In this document: one piece after another, positions 9,683-20,812 of the stretch
How the letters are laid out: each line of letters starts with the position of its first letter
Position numbering within the stretch: position 1 is the stretch's first letter
Assembly (NCBI GenBank): GCA_027531445.1
Contig: JAPZRK010000022.1
Span: 1-52,342 of the forward strand
Length of the DNA: 52,342 bases
Reading direction: 5' to 3'
From: Leptospira sp.
GTDB lineage: Bacteria; Spirochaetota; Leptospiria; Leptospirales; Leptospiraceae
The notes under the pieces: model-generated
What the model was told of the DNA's origin: nothing
Seen by the model: only the letters and a program-made list of their open reading frames with translations
Database searches by the model: none
Made by a program: the position numbers and the translations under genes

Positions 9683-11677
9683 TTATTTAACCTTCAGCTT
9701 TATCTGCTCAAGCTCTTTCTCTGAAGGAAAGAGCTTGTTTCCCTTTAACAAATCCTGACTCAAATTTAAAAACGCCTTTGTATGGTCACTGTGTAGTGCG
9801 CAAAGAGAAATGTCGCGTTTGCATACACCCGTATCGACAAACGGTGGTTGAATGGATTTTGTTTCCCCTACTCCACCCGCTACAGATTGGTAATACAACA
9901 TATCATTTTGAATCCAACCAAAGATATTTCCATAGGCAAAATAAGCTGAATTCCCTCGGGTCTTGTACAAGTCTCTTCCCATACCACTGAAGTAAACTTC
10001 CCGTTCCATAAAGCCAATCACCGTTGGCAGAACATCCAACTGGGAAGTGATGTCCTTTCGTATCTCAGGTTTGAATTTTGACGGGGCATAGATTAGAAGC
10101 GGAACATTTCTATCTTCATAATAATTTAAAAATCGATGGTGCGAGTGGTCAGAAACAAAGACGAAGATAGTCTGATCAAAGTAAGCTGCTTGTTTTGCCT
10201 TTTGTATATATTCATTTACCGCATGATCTGCATAATGGAGGACATTTAAGTAATCGCTGTCTTCAACTGATTTATCAAAAATCCGATATTTTTCATCCGG
10301 CACAACGTAAGGATAGTGTGTGGTGCCAGTGTGAATGACTGCCATGATCGGCGATTTTCCATGCCTTTCAATCAAGTTTAAATGCAAGGAGTCAAGTGAT
10401 GCTTCGTCCCAATAACTCCATGGACCTGTTTTGTATTCCGGATTCTTTTCTAACTGTAGTTTGCCAATGAGCGTGTCAAAACCCCAATGGAACATGATAC
10501 TTCCTTTATTGTTGAAGCTAAGATCAGTTCCAGTAACAAACAATGTGTCATATCCCAATTTTTTTGCAATGGATCCCATGCCAGAAAATCGATTCAAAAT
10601 TTGCGGTGTTCTGACGGCCGTTAGACCAGGGCGATCAGGAATTCCCCCAATAAGGGCCATAAGTCCATTCGTCGTGCGTCCACCGCTTGCAAAAAAGTTA
10701 GTGAAAAAAGTACCTTTTCGAATCAGCTGATTGAAGTAAGGTGTTACTTCCTTCCCTTGGACATTTTTTTGACCAATAAGATCAATGAATTTGCCTGTCC
10801 ATCCCTCAAGGACAATGATCACAATGTTCGGTAGCGGTTTTGATGAAGAAATTGTTGTGCGTCTTAATAATGGATACGTATCGCTTACAAACTCGGCACC
10901 CGGATAAGAAACCGCATCCCTCACAATACGAGTAGAATCTTCCAAACTCATAAAGTGCCTTGTGTCCACTTCTGTCATTTTTAAGTCGGTAATCGCGGTA
11001 AATCCAGGATTTAACACTAAGTCATTTACAATCGTCTCTTCTGAAATAATGGCATCCGATGTTCTGAGTGGACTTGTTTGTATGCCTCCACGGATTCCTA
11101 AGATCAGAAATGTGAGTATAAGGATAAACTGCAGTATTGCTATCTTATAATTAAAGGGAGTGTGAACGTAAGGAAACTTGACCTGTAAACGATAGATTGC
11201 ATAAACGAGTAATGATATGACTAGGATGGCAAATAAAAACATAGTTGGGCTTTGAGAAAATGCTGATCCAATCAGTGGCAACATTTCAAAACCTAAATAG
11301 GCAAATGCTTCATAACCTAAATGTTTATTTCCATTTTCGTAGTATACTAAATCTGCACCAAGTAACAGGATTAAAATGATCAACAGAAATACTGGAACGA
11401 TCCGCCAAATGATCCGAAAGCTTCTTTTTACATTTAGAAAATGTACTGAAGCATACAATAAGCTCACACCTATAAATATCGAAAGAACTGAAATATCAAA
11501 ACGTATTCCATATAAAAACGCCTTCAAAACTGTATAAATATCTGCGTTCTGAATTCGATAGGAATACATAAGGTAAAATGCAAATCGATAGATAGTAAGA
11601 CAAATTAAACCAAGGCCGGCTAAGACCAAATGAAACTTAAAATAGAATGGAAGTCTATGGATCAATTTTTTATACAT
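9683..11677 (-). CDS. LTA synthase-like sulfatase-fold phosphoglycerol/phosphoethanolamine transferase
   Basis: This is a membrane-anchored transferase of the alkaline-phosphatase/sulfatase superfamily. The first 200 or so residues form about five membrane segments, followed by an extracytoplasmic catalytic domain. IVIIVLEGWTGKF holds the metal-binding glutamate, GGRTTNGLMALIGGIP the expected threonine nucleophile, and FVFVSDHSHHRF the late metal ligands. The length (664) matches LtaS-like proteins. Spirochaetes do not make lipoteichoic acid, so a substrate such as lipid A, an osmoregulated glycan or another envelope glycan is more likely; this is inference. Six bases separate it from the upstream dehydrogenase-like gene, so they probably form one operon. 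Confidence 0.85.
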   Translation of the reverse strand: MYKKLIHRLPFYFKFHLVLAGLGLICLTIYRFAFYLMYSYRIQNADIYTVLKAFLYGIRFDISVLSIFIGVSLLYASVHFLNVKRSFRIIWRIVPVFLLIILILLLGADLVYYENGNKHLGYEAFAYLGFEMLPLIGSAFSQSPTMFLFAILVISLLVYAIYRLQVKFPYVHTPFNYKIAILQFILILTFLILGIRGGIQTSPLRTSDAIISEETIVNDLVLNPGFTAITDLKMTEVDTRHFMSLEDSTRIVRDAVSYPGAEFVSDTYPLLRRTTISSSKPLPNIVIIVLEGWTGKFIDLIGQKNVQGKEVTPYFNQLIRKGTFFTNFFASGGRTTNGLMALIGGIPDRPGLTAVRTPQILNRFSGMGSIAKKLGYDTLFVTGTDLSFNNKGSIMFHWGFDTLIGKLQLEKNPEYKTGPWSYWDEASLDSLHLNLIERHGKSPIMAVIHTGTTHYPYVVPDEKYRIFDKSVEDSDYLNVLHYADHAVNEYIQKAKQAAYFDQTIFVFVSDHSHHRFLNYYEDRNVPLLIYAPSKFKPEIRKDITSQLDVLPTVIGFMEREVYFSGMGRDLYKTRGNSAYFAYGNIFGWIQNDMLYYQSVAGGVGETKSIQPPFVDTGVCKRDISLCALHSDHTKAFLNLSQDLLKGNKLFPSEKELEQIKLKVK

Positions 11678-11683
11678 AGTTTC

Positions 11684-12925
11684 TTATTTTGCCTGAGGGA
11701 TCATTTTGAAAATTTTACCAGATTGATAGTCTCCGATAAAGATGTCGCCTCTTTGATCTCGTCCAAATGTAGATATAAGGATATTCCACTTTCCTAATGC
11801 ATATACTTTTTCAACTTGTTTGGTCGGAGAGGACGGGAGATTGAAAGCCCAAATCCTCCCAGAAATAAAATCACCAAATACATATTTATCTTTTAGTCCA
11901 GAGATTTCACTTCCTGAATACACATAACCACCAGTAATGGACTGCCCTTCGTCATGGCCATATTCATAAATTGGTGGCGAATAGAGTGATAAATTACAGT
12001 CATCCTTGTAGCAGTGAAAGCCTTCAGTTTCTGACCAGCCGTAGTTTTTTCCTGATTCGACGATATCGACCTCTTCGAATTTATCCTGGCCTACATCAGA
12101 AACAAGCAAATGTCCGTCAGGTGAAAAAGAATACCTCCATGGATTGCGAAGTCCAATGGCGTATATCTCTGGCAAATAGTCGGCGTTCCCTACAAAAGGA
12201 TTATCTGCCGGTATGGTATAAGGAATTTTATTCTTATCATCTGCTATTGGCGAAATCCGAACCATGGAGCCAAGCAACGTTTTTTTGTTTTGACCATGAT
12301 TTTTGGGATCACCTCTTAATCCTCCATCGCCGAAGCCAATGTAGAGCATCTTATCTTTACCAAACGCCAACTGACCTGCGTTATGATTTGGGTACGGTTG
12401 GTAAACTTGAAATAAAATTCTTTCACTTCCAATTTTCATTTCTTCAAATGAATCCGTTTTATCAGCTTTCCACTCAGAAATGATGGTATAGTCACTTCCT
12501 GATATTTCCTTGGTGTAGTTTAAGTAAAGAAGAGGTGTCTTAGGATAATCAGGATGAAAGGCAAGACCCAACAACCCGAGTTCACTTTCGGAGGTAACCT
12601 GCACTTGCAAAATTTTCCGTGTTTTTTGAGTTCTGCGATCATAAAGGATGATACTTCCCTTTTTTTCCAATAGAAACATAAACGGTGAATCATTCGGTGG
12701 AAACTGAATGTCCGTGGGCTCTTTGACTGAGGTGATTTCGTTTAGGGAAACGAGAATCGTATCACGTTTTTCATCTGCGTTGATAAAGACTGGCTTCGAA
12801 TTGAAAATCTTTTCTGCTGTTTCATATTTGCCCGAAAACATTTTGATCAATTTGCTTCCAATGAGTTCGCAATTTGAAAGAGAAAGTGCAACTGAGATGA
12901 GGATAAAAAATCGAATTTTGTTCAT
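11684..12925 (-). CDS. PQQ-dependent aldose/sorbosone dehydrogenase-like lipoprotein
   Basis: This is a six-bladed beta-propeller of the soluble glucose/sorbosone dehydrogenase family. The 413-residue product starts with a signal ending SLSNC, consistent with a lipoprotein. Family hallmarks are LGLAFHPDYPKTP, QLAFGKDKMLYIGFGDGG, the segment IGLRNPWRYSFSP, and the late STFGRDQRGDIFIGDYQSG. In relatives the enzyme oxidises sugars in the periplasm with PQQ and calcium. No PQQ synthesis gene is present in the window, so whether it is an active dehydrogenase or only a propeller is not settled. It is followed at 6 bases by the LTA synthase-like gene. Confidence 0.85.
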   Translation of the reverse strand: MNKIRFFILISVALSLSNCELIGSKLIKMFSGKYETAEKIFNSKPVFINADEKRDTILVSLNEITSVKEPTDIQFPPNDSPFMFLLEKKGSIILYDRRTQKTRKILQVQVTSESELGLLGLAFHPDYPKTPLLYLNYTKEISGSDYTIISEWKADKTDSFEEMKIGSERILFQVYQPYPNHNAGQLAFGKDKMLYIGFGDGGLRGDPKNHGQNKKTLLGSMVRISPIADDKNKIPYTIPADNPFVGNADYLPEIYAIGLRNPWRYSFSPDGHLLVSDVGQDKFEEVDIVESGKNYGWSETEGFHCYKDDCNLSLYSPPIYEYGHDEGQSITGGYVYSGSEISGLKDKYVFGDFISGRIWAFNLPSSPTKQVEKVYALGKWNILISTFGRDQRGDIFIGDYQSGKIFKMIPQAK

Positions 12926-13064
12926 TGTGATACCAGGAAAACTGATTCAATCTTGCGATGCATTCGGGCAAAATCAATGAAAAAAAGGTATGATTGTAGG
13001 AAGATCTGAACCTGAAAAACGATAGGATTCAAAAGTAGATACCGATAGAATGGGCGATGTATCT

Positions 13065-13385
13065 ATGAAAATCTATTCTCTATTCACTGCCGTTCTGTTT
13101 TTTATTTTTGCCTTACTCCAATTAAATGATCCGGATCCCTATCTCTGGTTTCCAATCTACTTCCTCGTAACAAGCTTAGCGATTGTTCGTTTATGGAATC
13201 CTTTGCCAAAGATTTGGATTTTGATTTTGACTGGATGTTATTTACTTTTGGCGGTTTATTTTTCTACGCTTATTCCGTATTTGGATATGGATGTAGAAGA
13301 AGTGAGAGAGACTCTAGGATTGATCCTAGCGGGTCTCTTCACTTTCGGTCTCACGGTTTCAAAAGGAAATAATTCTCCTACTTAG
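13065..13385 (+). CDS. TMEM220-like small membrane protein
   Basis: The 106-residue protein starts at the ATG at 13065; an in-frame ATG at 13050 would add five residues before a normal signal-like first helix. It has three to four predicted membrane segments and the family motif ALLQLNDPDPYLW near residue 18-30, which is characteristic of the TMEM220 family. Function is unknown. It runs against sufB and overlaps its 3' end by 8 bases. Confidence 0.75.
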   Translation: MKIYSLFTAVLFFIFALLQLNDPDPYLWFPIYFLVTSLAIVRLWNPLPKIWILILTGCYLLLAVYFSTLIPYLDMDVEEVRETLGLILAGLFTFGLTVSKGNNSPT

Positions 13386-14787
13386 CTACTTCGGATTTTT
13401 CTGCAATTACGTGACCATCTTCAAGAATCATTCGGATGAGCTTTGTCATTTCGACGGAATATTCCACATCCAAATGTTTTGTCACTCCCTCGCAGAATCC
13501 ATTGATGATAAGCAGTTTCGCATCATCTTCACTCAGTCCGCGCGATTGTAGATAAAAAAGCTGGTCTTCATCTATTTTGGAAACGGTAGCCTCATAGTTT
13601 AAAGTTCCTTCTTCACCGGAAACGTCATTGTAAGGGTAGGCGTGAGACTGACTTTTATTGTCCATCATTAGGCCATCACACTTAATATGGCTGTATGATC
13701 CTTTGCTGGATGGTTCAAACTTTACAAGACCTCGGTAAGAATTGATGCCACCATCGAGTGCCACACCTTTCCCTAAAATATTGGATCTTGTATTTTTACC
13801 AACATGAATGATGCGAGCGCCCGTATCTTGAATCTGGCCTGCACCAGCAAAAGCGAGAGAAAGCACATCGCCTGTGGAATGGTCTCCTTCTAAAATAATG
13901 CCTGGATACTTGATCGTATTTGCACCAATATTACAATCTGTCCAAGTGATATGAGCGGATTCACCACATACACCTCTTTTGACTGTCCAATTGTACATAT
14001 TCTTTTTCCAATTCTGTATCGTTGTATAAAAAATCTTAGAACTCTTTTTTGCAACTAACTCAACAACGGCGGTATGGAAATTGGTACCTTTGTCTTGTAT
14101 TGAAGTACAACCTTCACTGTATTCGAGATGAGAACCCTCATCAGCAATGAGCAAAGTGCGTTCGTATTGACCAGAGCTAGCGGCCGTTACTTTAAAGTAT
14201 GCCTGAAGAGGCATAGGAGTCTTTACACCCTTAGGTATATAAGCAAAAGATCCTCCACTAAACACACATGAGTTGAGAGCTGAAAATTTATTATCTCCAA
14301 TGGTTACCACAGTTCCAAGGTATTGCCTCACTAGATCTGGATAATCTTTGATGGCGGAATCTATATCACAAAAAATGATCCCTAAATCAGTTAGTTCTTT
14401 TTTGACGTTGGAGTAAATGGTTTCAGAATCATTCATCGTCTCCATGCCCGCAAGATAACGCCGTTCATGTTCAGGAATCCCCAGTTTTTCGAAACTTCTG
14501 AGGATTTCGGGATCTACTTCATCCCAAGACTTTTTCTTTTTTTGATTCGAGCCAACATAATGTACATAATCATCTATATTAATGTGAAACTGAGGTATGA
14601 AACCCCAAGAAGGCATGGGTTTTTCTTCGTAAACTTTAAAAGCTTCTAAACGAAACTCCGTCAACCATGTTGGTTCATTTTTGATATGAGAAATCGATTC
14701 AACGACTTTCCGTGTCAGTCCCTTTGGAAAAGCATCGGCTTTATAATAAGCCCCTTCAGGTAAAGATGTTTCTATGACGGCATTCAT
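13378..14787 (-). CDS. sufB: Fe-S cluster assembly scaffold SufB
   Basis: This is the SufB scaffold protein of the SUF iron-sulfur assembly system, which normally works with SufC and SufD. The 469-residue product has the family sequences MPSWGFIPQFHINIDDY, LEYSEGCTSIQDKGTNFHTA and a C-terminal LSEDDAKLLIINGFCEGV. SufC and SufD are not next to it. AAGGA lies eight bases before the ATG. It follows the peroxiredoxin gene by 55 bases with a stem-loop in between and most likely shares its promoter, so sufB would be induced with the peroxidase when oxidants damage iron-sulfur clusters. I recall that a peroxiredoxin-sufB pair induced by peroxide has been reported in pathogenic Leptospira, which I cannot check here. 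Confidence 0.95.
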   Translation of the reverse strand: MNAVIETSLPEGAYYKADAFPKGLTRKVVESISHIKNEPTWLTEFRLEAFKVYEEKPMPSWGFIPQFHINIDDYVHYVGSNQKKKKSWDEVDPEILRSFEKLGIPEHERRYLAGMETMNDSETIYSNVKKELTDLGIIFCDIDSAIKDYPDLVRQYLGTVVTIGDNKFSALNSCVFSGGSFAYIPKGVKTPMPLQAYFKVTAASSGQYERTLLIADEGSHLEYSEGCTSIQDKGTNFHTAVVELVAKKSSKIFYTTIQNWKKNMYNWTVKRGVCGESAHITWTDCNIGANTIKYPGIILEGDHSTGDVLSLAFAGAGQIQDTGARIIHVGKNTRSNILGKGVALDGGINSYRGLVKFEPSSKGSYSHIKCDGLMMDNKSQSHAYPYNDVSGEEGTLNYEATVSKIDEDQLFYLQSRGLSEDDAKLLIINGFCEGVTKHLDVEYSVEMTKLIRMILEDGHVIAEKSEVAK

Positions 14788-14807
14788 TGGTTGGTTCCTT
14801 GTTTGGT

Positions 14808-14829
14808 GACCCCGACCGAAGCCAGGGTC
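14808..14829 (-). promoter_or_regulatory. Intercistronic stem-loop with UUCG tetraloop before sufB
   Basis: On the minus strand GACCC-T-GGC-TTCG-GTC-G-GGGTC folds into an 8-pair stem (one G-U pair, one T/G mismatch) closed by a C(UUCG)G-type tetraloop. It starts 14 bases after the peroxiredoxin stop and ends 20 bases before the sufB ATG. No run of T follows, so it is probably not a full terminator. It could protect the 3' end of the upstream message or set a lower level of sufB. Confidence 0.55.
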
Positions 14830-14842
14830 TTATGATAAAGTT

Positions 14843-15436
14843 TTAGTTAACGGAAGAAAAATAAGCCTTAGAGCCTGTTGGATCTGCCTTCATAGTTTTT
14901 TTACCTTCATCCCAGTTGGCAGGACAAACTTCGCCATGTTTTTCAACAAATTGGAATGCCTTAATCAAACGAAGGGCTTCATCAATATTTCTTCCAACTG
15001 GCAAATCATTAACAGTTGCTTGACGGATAACACCATTTGGATCGATAAGAAATGTTCCTCGGAGAGCAACACCTGCATCTGGACCAGATTCAACTAATAC
15101 TCCAAATGACTTTGCGATTTCTTTTGTTTTATCTGCGATCAATGGATATTTGATTTCTCCGATTCCGCCCTCTTTGCGAGCAGTCTTCTTCCAGGCTAGG
15201 TGGGAAAATTCACTATCTACGGATACGCCGAGAATCTCAGCTCCGATCTTTTTAAAATCTTCTAGCTTTGCATCGTATTCGATGATTTCAGTTGGGCAAA
15301 CGAAAGTGAAATCCAGTGGATAAAAAAACAGTACCACCCATTTTCCTTTATAATCTGATAATTTGATCTCTTTAAATGTATCCCCGATGACGGCTGTTGC
15401 CTTAAAATCTGGCGCTAATGATGTTACTTGTGGCAT
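14843..15436 (-). CDS. Typical 2-Cys peroxiredoxin (AhpC/Prx1 type)
   Basis: This peroxidase reduces hydrogen peroxide and organic peroxides in the cytoplasm. The 197 residues include the peroxidatic cysteine C47 in YPLDFTFVCPTE and the resolving cysteine C171 in HGEVCPANW, so it is a typical 2-Cys enzyme. Its reductant is not encoded nearby (no AhpF), so thioredoxin is the likely donor. AAGGAG lies 6 bases before the ATG and its first two bases are the last two of a perfect 15-base palindrome resembling a PerR box (15447-15461). sufB follows and is likely co-transcribed. Confidence 0.95.
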   Translation of the reverse strand: MPQVTSLAPDFKATAVIGDTFKEIKLSDYKGKWVVLFFYPLDFTFVCPTEIIEYDAKLEDFKKIGAEILGVSVDSEFSHLAWKKTARKEGGIGEIKYPLIADKTKEIAKSFGVLVESGPDAGVALRGTFLIDPNGVIRQATVNDLPVGRNIDEALRLIKAFQFVEKHGEVCPANWDEGKKTMKADPTGSKAYFSSVN

Positions 15437-15446
15437 ATGACTCTCC

Positions 15447-15461
15447 TTAGAATAATTCTAA
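15447..15461. promoter_or_regulatory. PerR/Fur-type operator candidate overlapping the peroxiredoxin ribosome binding site
   Basis: TTAGAATAATTCTAA is a perfect 7-1-7 palindrome. It differs from the Bacillus PerR box consensus TTATAATNATTATAA at one symmetric position in each arm. Its minus-strand end runs straight into the Shine-Dalgarno AAGGAG, so a bound repressor would block early elongation or an initiating polymerase. More CTAA/TTAG half-sites follow immediately (15459-15475). The position, in front of a peroxide-scavenging operon, strongly suggests peroxide control. Confidence 0.65.
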
Positions 15462-15524
15462 TCTTTAGACTTAGATTCTGTCTAGATGTTTTTGGACATC
15501 GGGAAAGTTTTTGAGTAGAAATGG

Positions 15525-16742
15525 CTAAACTACGTTGGAAATCATATGACCTTGTTTGGTCTTATGGCCTCCGAGCTTTTCTTCGATTCTTTTTCTGCTT
15601 TTAACCGTAATTTTGCTTTTTTCGATCAAAATGTTGGTATCCGATAAAAAATCCTGAATGCTCTCTTTTTTGATCTTAATAATTCCGCACATACTACAAA
15701 GTTCGTCAAATGCCATTGGGAACGTATAACTAAGATTATAGCTTTGAGACAAACTCCTTCCCACTCTGATGTCTTGATCTCGAATCGAATTGTATAAAAA
15801 AGCATAGAGTCGTTTAACAGGCGATTGCATGCGCAAAATAATCAGTCGCTGGTGAGAAAACCAAATTCGCCTTGCAACACTTTCGAAAATTTTTTGTAAT
15901 AAAGACTCTCCGATACTCTCAAACAAATTTTCAGGAGTTACTCGAAGGATTACCGAAGGTGAATCTGTCACCGCCGAAGCCATTCTAGGAGCATTGTCAA
16001 TGAGAGACATCTCGCCAAATATTTCACCAGGTCCTAGTACATCGATGACATATTCCATACCGCGAACGATACTAAAAAGCTTAACGTGCCCTTCCAATAT
16101 AACGAAGATGTCGCGATCCATTTCACTTTCAACGAACAATACTTCACCGGCATCTAAACTGCTTTTTTGAGATTTCCATTCAAACGGTTGTGCAGTGGTT
16201 TTTGTTTCTTTTAAAAGTGCGTCCGCCTGTGCATACGCATCTGGGTGATTTGTTGCCTTGGCCCAATCCATATACTTGTGGAGCGCATGTGAGGCAAGTT
16301 TTGAGTTTCCCCATCCTAAATATGTTTTTGCATTTTGAAATAATTTATCTGGATTGTATTCCCTGTCTGCTGGTTTGTTTGCTTTCGAAAGATTTTTTTG
16401 TAGTGCTCGTAATTCTCTGGAATAAAGACCTAGAATCTTCATCGAAAGCTCTTTCCTTTCTTTTAAGTATGATCCGAGCATTCGTATGGGGATTTGTAAT
16501 AATACAACGTCTGTTTCTGCAAATAGTGTAACGAGAAAATGATGTTCGGTAAGAGCTGAGACCAGACCAAAACTATCCCCCTTTTCGTAATAGGAAAGAT
16601 CGTGGTCTACCTGGATGTGTTCTGAATCGACTGCGACTCTCCCACTACGAACGATGTAGAAGATTCCGCTATTTACGGCATTTTGTACAACAATTGCCGC
16701 TCCTTTCGGATAGTTGACTATCTTGATCTCTTCTTCAGCCAT
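15525..16742 (-). CDS. Crp-like regulator with two cyclic-nucleotide-binding domains
   Basis: The 405-residue protein has an N-terminal cNMP-binding fold (about residues 1-115; YYEKGDSFGLVSALTE), a helical linker of about 80 residues with a TPR-like feel, and a second, better conserved cNMP-binding domain (about 190-300). The second contains the phosphate-binding cassette GEIFGEMSLIDNAPRMASAV. The C-terminal 90 residues are helical and hold FDELCSMCGIIKIKKES, which looks like a Crp/Fnr-type winged-helix remnant. It could be a transcription regulator or a sensor without DNA binding. The first cassette is degenerate, so only one site may bind nucleotide. A 6-7-6 inverted repeat lies 36 bases before the start. 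Confidence 0.8.
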   Translation of the reverse strand: MAEEEIKIVNYPKGAAIVVQNAVNSGIFYIVRSGRVAVDSEHIQVDHDLSYYEKGDSFGLVSALTEHHFLVTLFAETDVVLLQIPIRMLGSYLKERKELSMKILGLYSRELRALQKNLSKANKPADREYNPDKLFQNAKTYLGWGNSKLASHALHKYMDWAKATNHPDAYAQADALLKETKTTAQPFEWKSQKSSLDAGEVLFVESEMDRDIFVILEGHVKLFSIVRGMEYVIDVLGPGEIFGEMSLIDNAPRMASAVTDSPSVILRVTPENLFESIGESLLQKIFESVARRIWFSHQRLIILRMQSPVKRLYAFLYNSIRDQDIRVGRSLSQSYNLSYTFPMAFDELCSMCGIIKIKKESIQDFLSDTNILIEKSKITVKSRKRIEEKLGGHKTKQGHMISNVV

Positions 16743-16777
16743 TCCCTTTCATCGACTTAAATTACACTTTTTCCGTC

Positions 16778-16796
16778 AAATACATATTTAGTATTT
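16778..16796. promoter_or_regulatory. Inverted repeat upstream of the Crp-like gene
   Basis: AAATAC-ATATTTA-GTATTT is a perfect 6-7-6 inverted repeat centred 45 bases upstream of the Crp-like start, within the 86-base gap after the preceding gene. Position and symmetry fit an operator, possibly autoregulatory. A TTGACA lies upstream on the minus strand (16822-16817) but no good -10 is spaced from it. Confidence 0.3.
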
Positions 16797-16828
16797 GTTC
16801 TAGGGTTTTGGAAGAGTGTCAATTCTGC

Positions 16829-19357
<2,529 letters not shown>

Positions 19358-19452
19358 CTTTTGTGGGTACCTTTCTTATTTTCGAGGAAATGCTGGAAAG
19401 AATTGAGATATATTCTTATTTCTGGTCAATTCATGGACTTTTCCACCCCAAA

Positions 19453-19471
19453 AGTGGCCAAAATGACCACT
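19453..19471. promoter_or_regulatory. Inverted repeat between divergent genes
   Basis: AGTGGCCA-AAA-TGACCACT is an 8-3-8 inverted repeat with one mismatch, located in the 163-base region between the divergent disordered-protein and thioesterase genes. A second short one, TTGAC-AATAC-GTCAA, lies at 19486-19500. Either could bind a dimeric regulator controlling one or both genes. Confidence 0.35.
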
Positions 19472-19520
19472 AGCCCGTTTTATGCTTGACAATACGTCAA
19501 TTTTTTCTTGAAGTGGTGGC

Positions 19521-19925
19521 ATGAAATCCGTTGCCAAGAAAAATTTAAGCTTTGCCTCCAGTCCAGATAATGGAGACGGTTTGCAGCTCAAAATCACATT
19601 TGATGAAGATACAAAAACTGCCTTCGGTGATTATACCTGCCCAGACAAATACCAAGGCTTGCCGGATCAAATCCACCCCGGGATCATTTCTACCATTCTA
19701 GATGAGATTATGGTAAAGATCAATGAGGCCATGAATTTTGAAACCACAACTGGTGAACTCACGATTCGTTTTTTACAACCTGCAAAAACCAATGAACCTC
19801 TCCACTTACGAGGTTGGTTTGTTAAGAAAAACAAAAAAATCATTGAGAACCGAGCTGAGATCGAAAATGAGATCGGCAAAATAGTGGCCCGCGGAAAAGG
19901 TAAATATATAGAAGCAGAAGATTGA
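19521..19925 (+). CDS. Hotdog-fold thioesterase of the PaaI type
   Basis: The 134-residue protein has the hotdog thioesterase pattern: a central IHPGIISTILDEIM, corresponding to the HGGxxxxLLDE helix of PaaI-like acyl-CoA thioesterases, followed by beta strands ending GELTIRFLQPAKTNEPLHLRG. By family it would hydrolyse acyl-CoA thioesters as a tetramer. The substrate is unknown. GTGGTGG precedes the ATG. tRNA-Leu begins 8 bases after its stop and may be co-transcribed. Confidence 0.75.
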   Translation: MKSVAKKNLSFASSPDNGDGLQLKITFDEDTKTAFGDYTCPDKYQGLPDQIHPGIISTILDEIMVKINEAMNFETTTGELTIRFLQPAKTNEPLHLRGWFVKKNKKIIENRAEIENEIGKIVARGKGKYIEAED

Positions 19926-19933
19926 GCTAATTT

Positions 19934-20020
19934 GCCGATGTGGTGGAATTGGTAGACGCAGTGGATTCAAAATCCACCGATGGCAACATCATGCCGGTTC
20001 GATTCCGGCCATCGGTACCA
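19934..20020 (+). tRNA. tRNA-Leu (anticodon CAA)
   Basis: The 87-base sequence folds as a class II tRNA: acceptor GCCGATG/CATCGGT (one G-U pair), D arm with GGTAGAC, anticodon stem GTGGA/TCCAC with loop TTCAAAA giving anticodon CAA, a long variable arm, and T arm CCGGTTCGATTCCGG. CCA is encoded. It reads UUG codons. Confidence 0.95.
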
Positions 20021-20041
20021 GTAAGTTAGATATACAATTTT

Positions 20042-20812
20042 TCATTTGCTCAGGCGCTTGGCATTCAGAAAGAAATCCCTTTCGATCGTGTCGATTGCCC
20101 CAATAATCAAAAGCATCTCGTCTTTCGACAGCCTTTCAAAGATAAACTTCCCCTGTCTTAGAATATTGATTCCAAGTTGTATCGCCCTATGGTCATCTAT
20201 GGTATAAAGACTTCCTTTAGATTCCATTCGCTTTAGGACATCTTGCATAATAATCACAATTTTATCAACTAACACGCCATCGGTAAATATTTTAAACAAC
20301 TTTGTAATGTCTTGTCGAAAGGCATCTGCATCTTTTTGTGGAATACGAGCCAAAATTCGATTGAAACTTTCATCCGAAGAGAAAGGGTCACCCTCTTCTG
20401 ATTCTGTGATAGCTTCTCGTATCAATGTCTCTTCAAATTTGTGTGCAGTAACATACGAATGTAAAGCCGCAAGACCTGCACTTAAAGCCGCTGGGAAATG
20501 TCTGCCAAATTTGAATATTGATGCCGCCAAATTTCCTAGAATTCCCCATAATTTGGAAGGATGATTCACGAATCCAGATAACGATTGAAAAGCAGCATCC
20601 AACTCTAATCTTTTTGAATGTTCAGGATAGAGAGCATCAATGAAGAATTGAATCATTAAGTCTATCGTTGATCTCGAAATAGATTTGTATTGGGGATAGG
20701 CTAACAGCGATTCTGACGAATATCTTTTCACTAAAGATTTTTGGTAGGCTTCGATCACTTTCGGAAATAAAGGATGTTCCAACAACATTTTAGATTCATT
20801 CGGCGAAGTCAT
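20042..20812 (-). CDS. Conserved-looking cytoplasmic helical protein, unknown function
   Basis: I do not recognise this 256-residue protein. It has no signal sequence or membrane anchor, looks almost entirely helical, and has a slightly hydrophobic middle (GNLAASIFKFGRHFPAALSAGLAAL). Its ATG overlaps the stop of the cell-wall amidase by 4 bases, so the two are translationally coupled and probably act together. The C-terminus is KRLSK. Confidence 0.65.
   Translation of the reverse strand: MTSPNESKMLLEHPLFPKVIEAYQKSLVKRYSSESLLAYPQYKSISRSTIDLMIQFFIDALYPEHSKRLELDAAFQSLSGFVNHPSKLWGILGNLAASIFKFGRHFPAALSAGLAALHSYVTAHKFEETLIREAITESEEGDPFSSDESFNRILARIPQKDADAFRQDITKLFKIFTDGVLVDKIVIIMQDVLKRMESKGSLYTIDDHRAIQLGINILRQGKFIFERLSKDEMLLIIGAIDTIERDFFLNAKRLSK

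Noticed and set aside
15485..15500. GATGT...ACATC hairpin after the Crp-like gene as a terminator
   Set aside because: Five-pair stem and no T-run on the minus strand.
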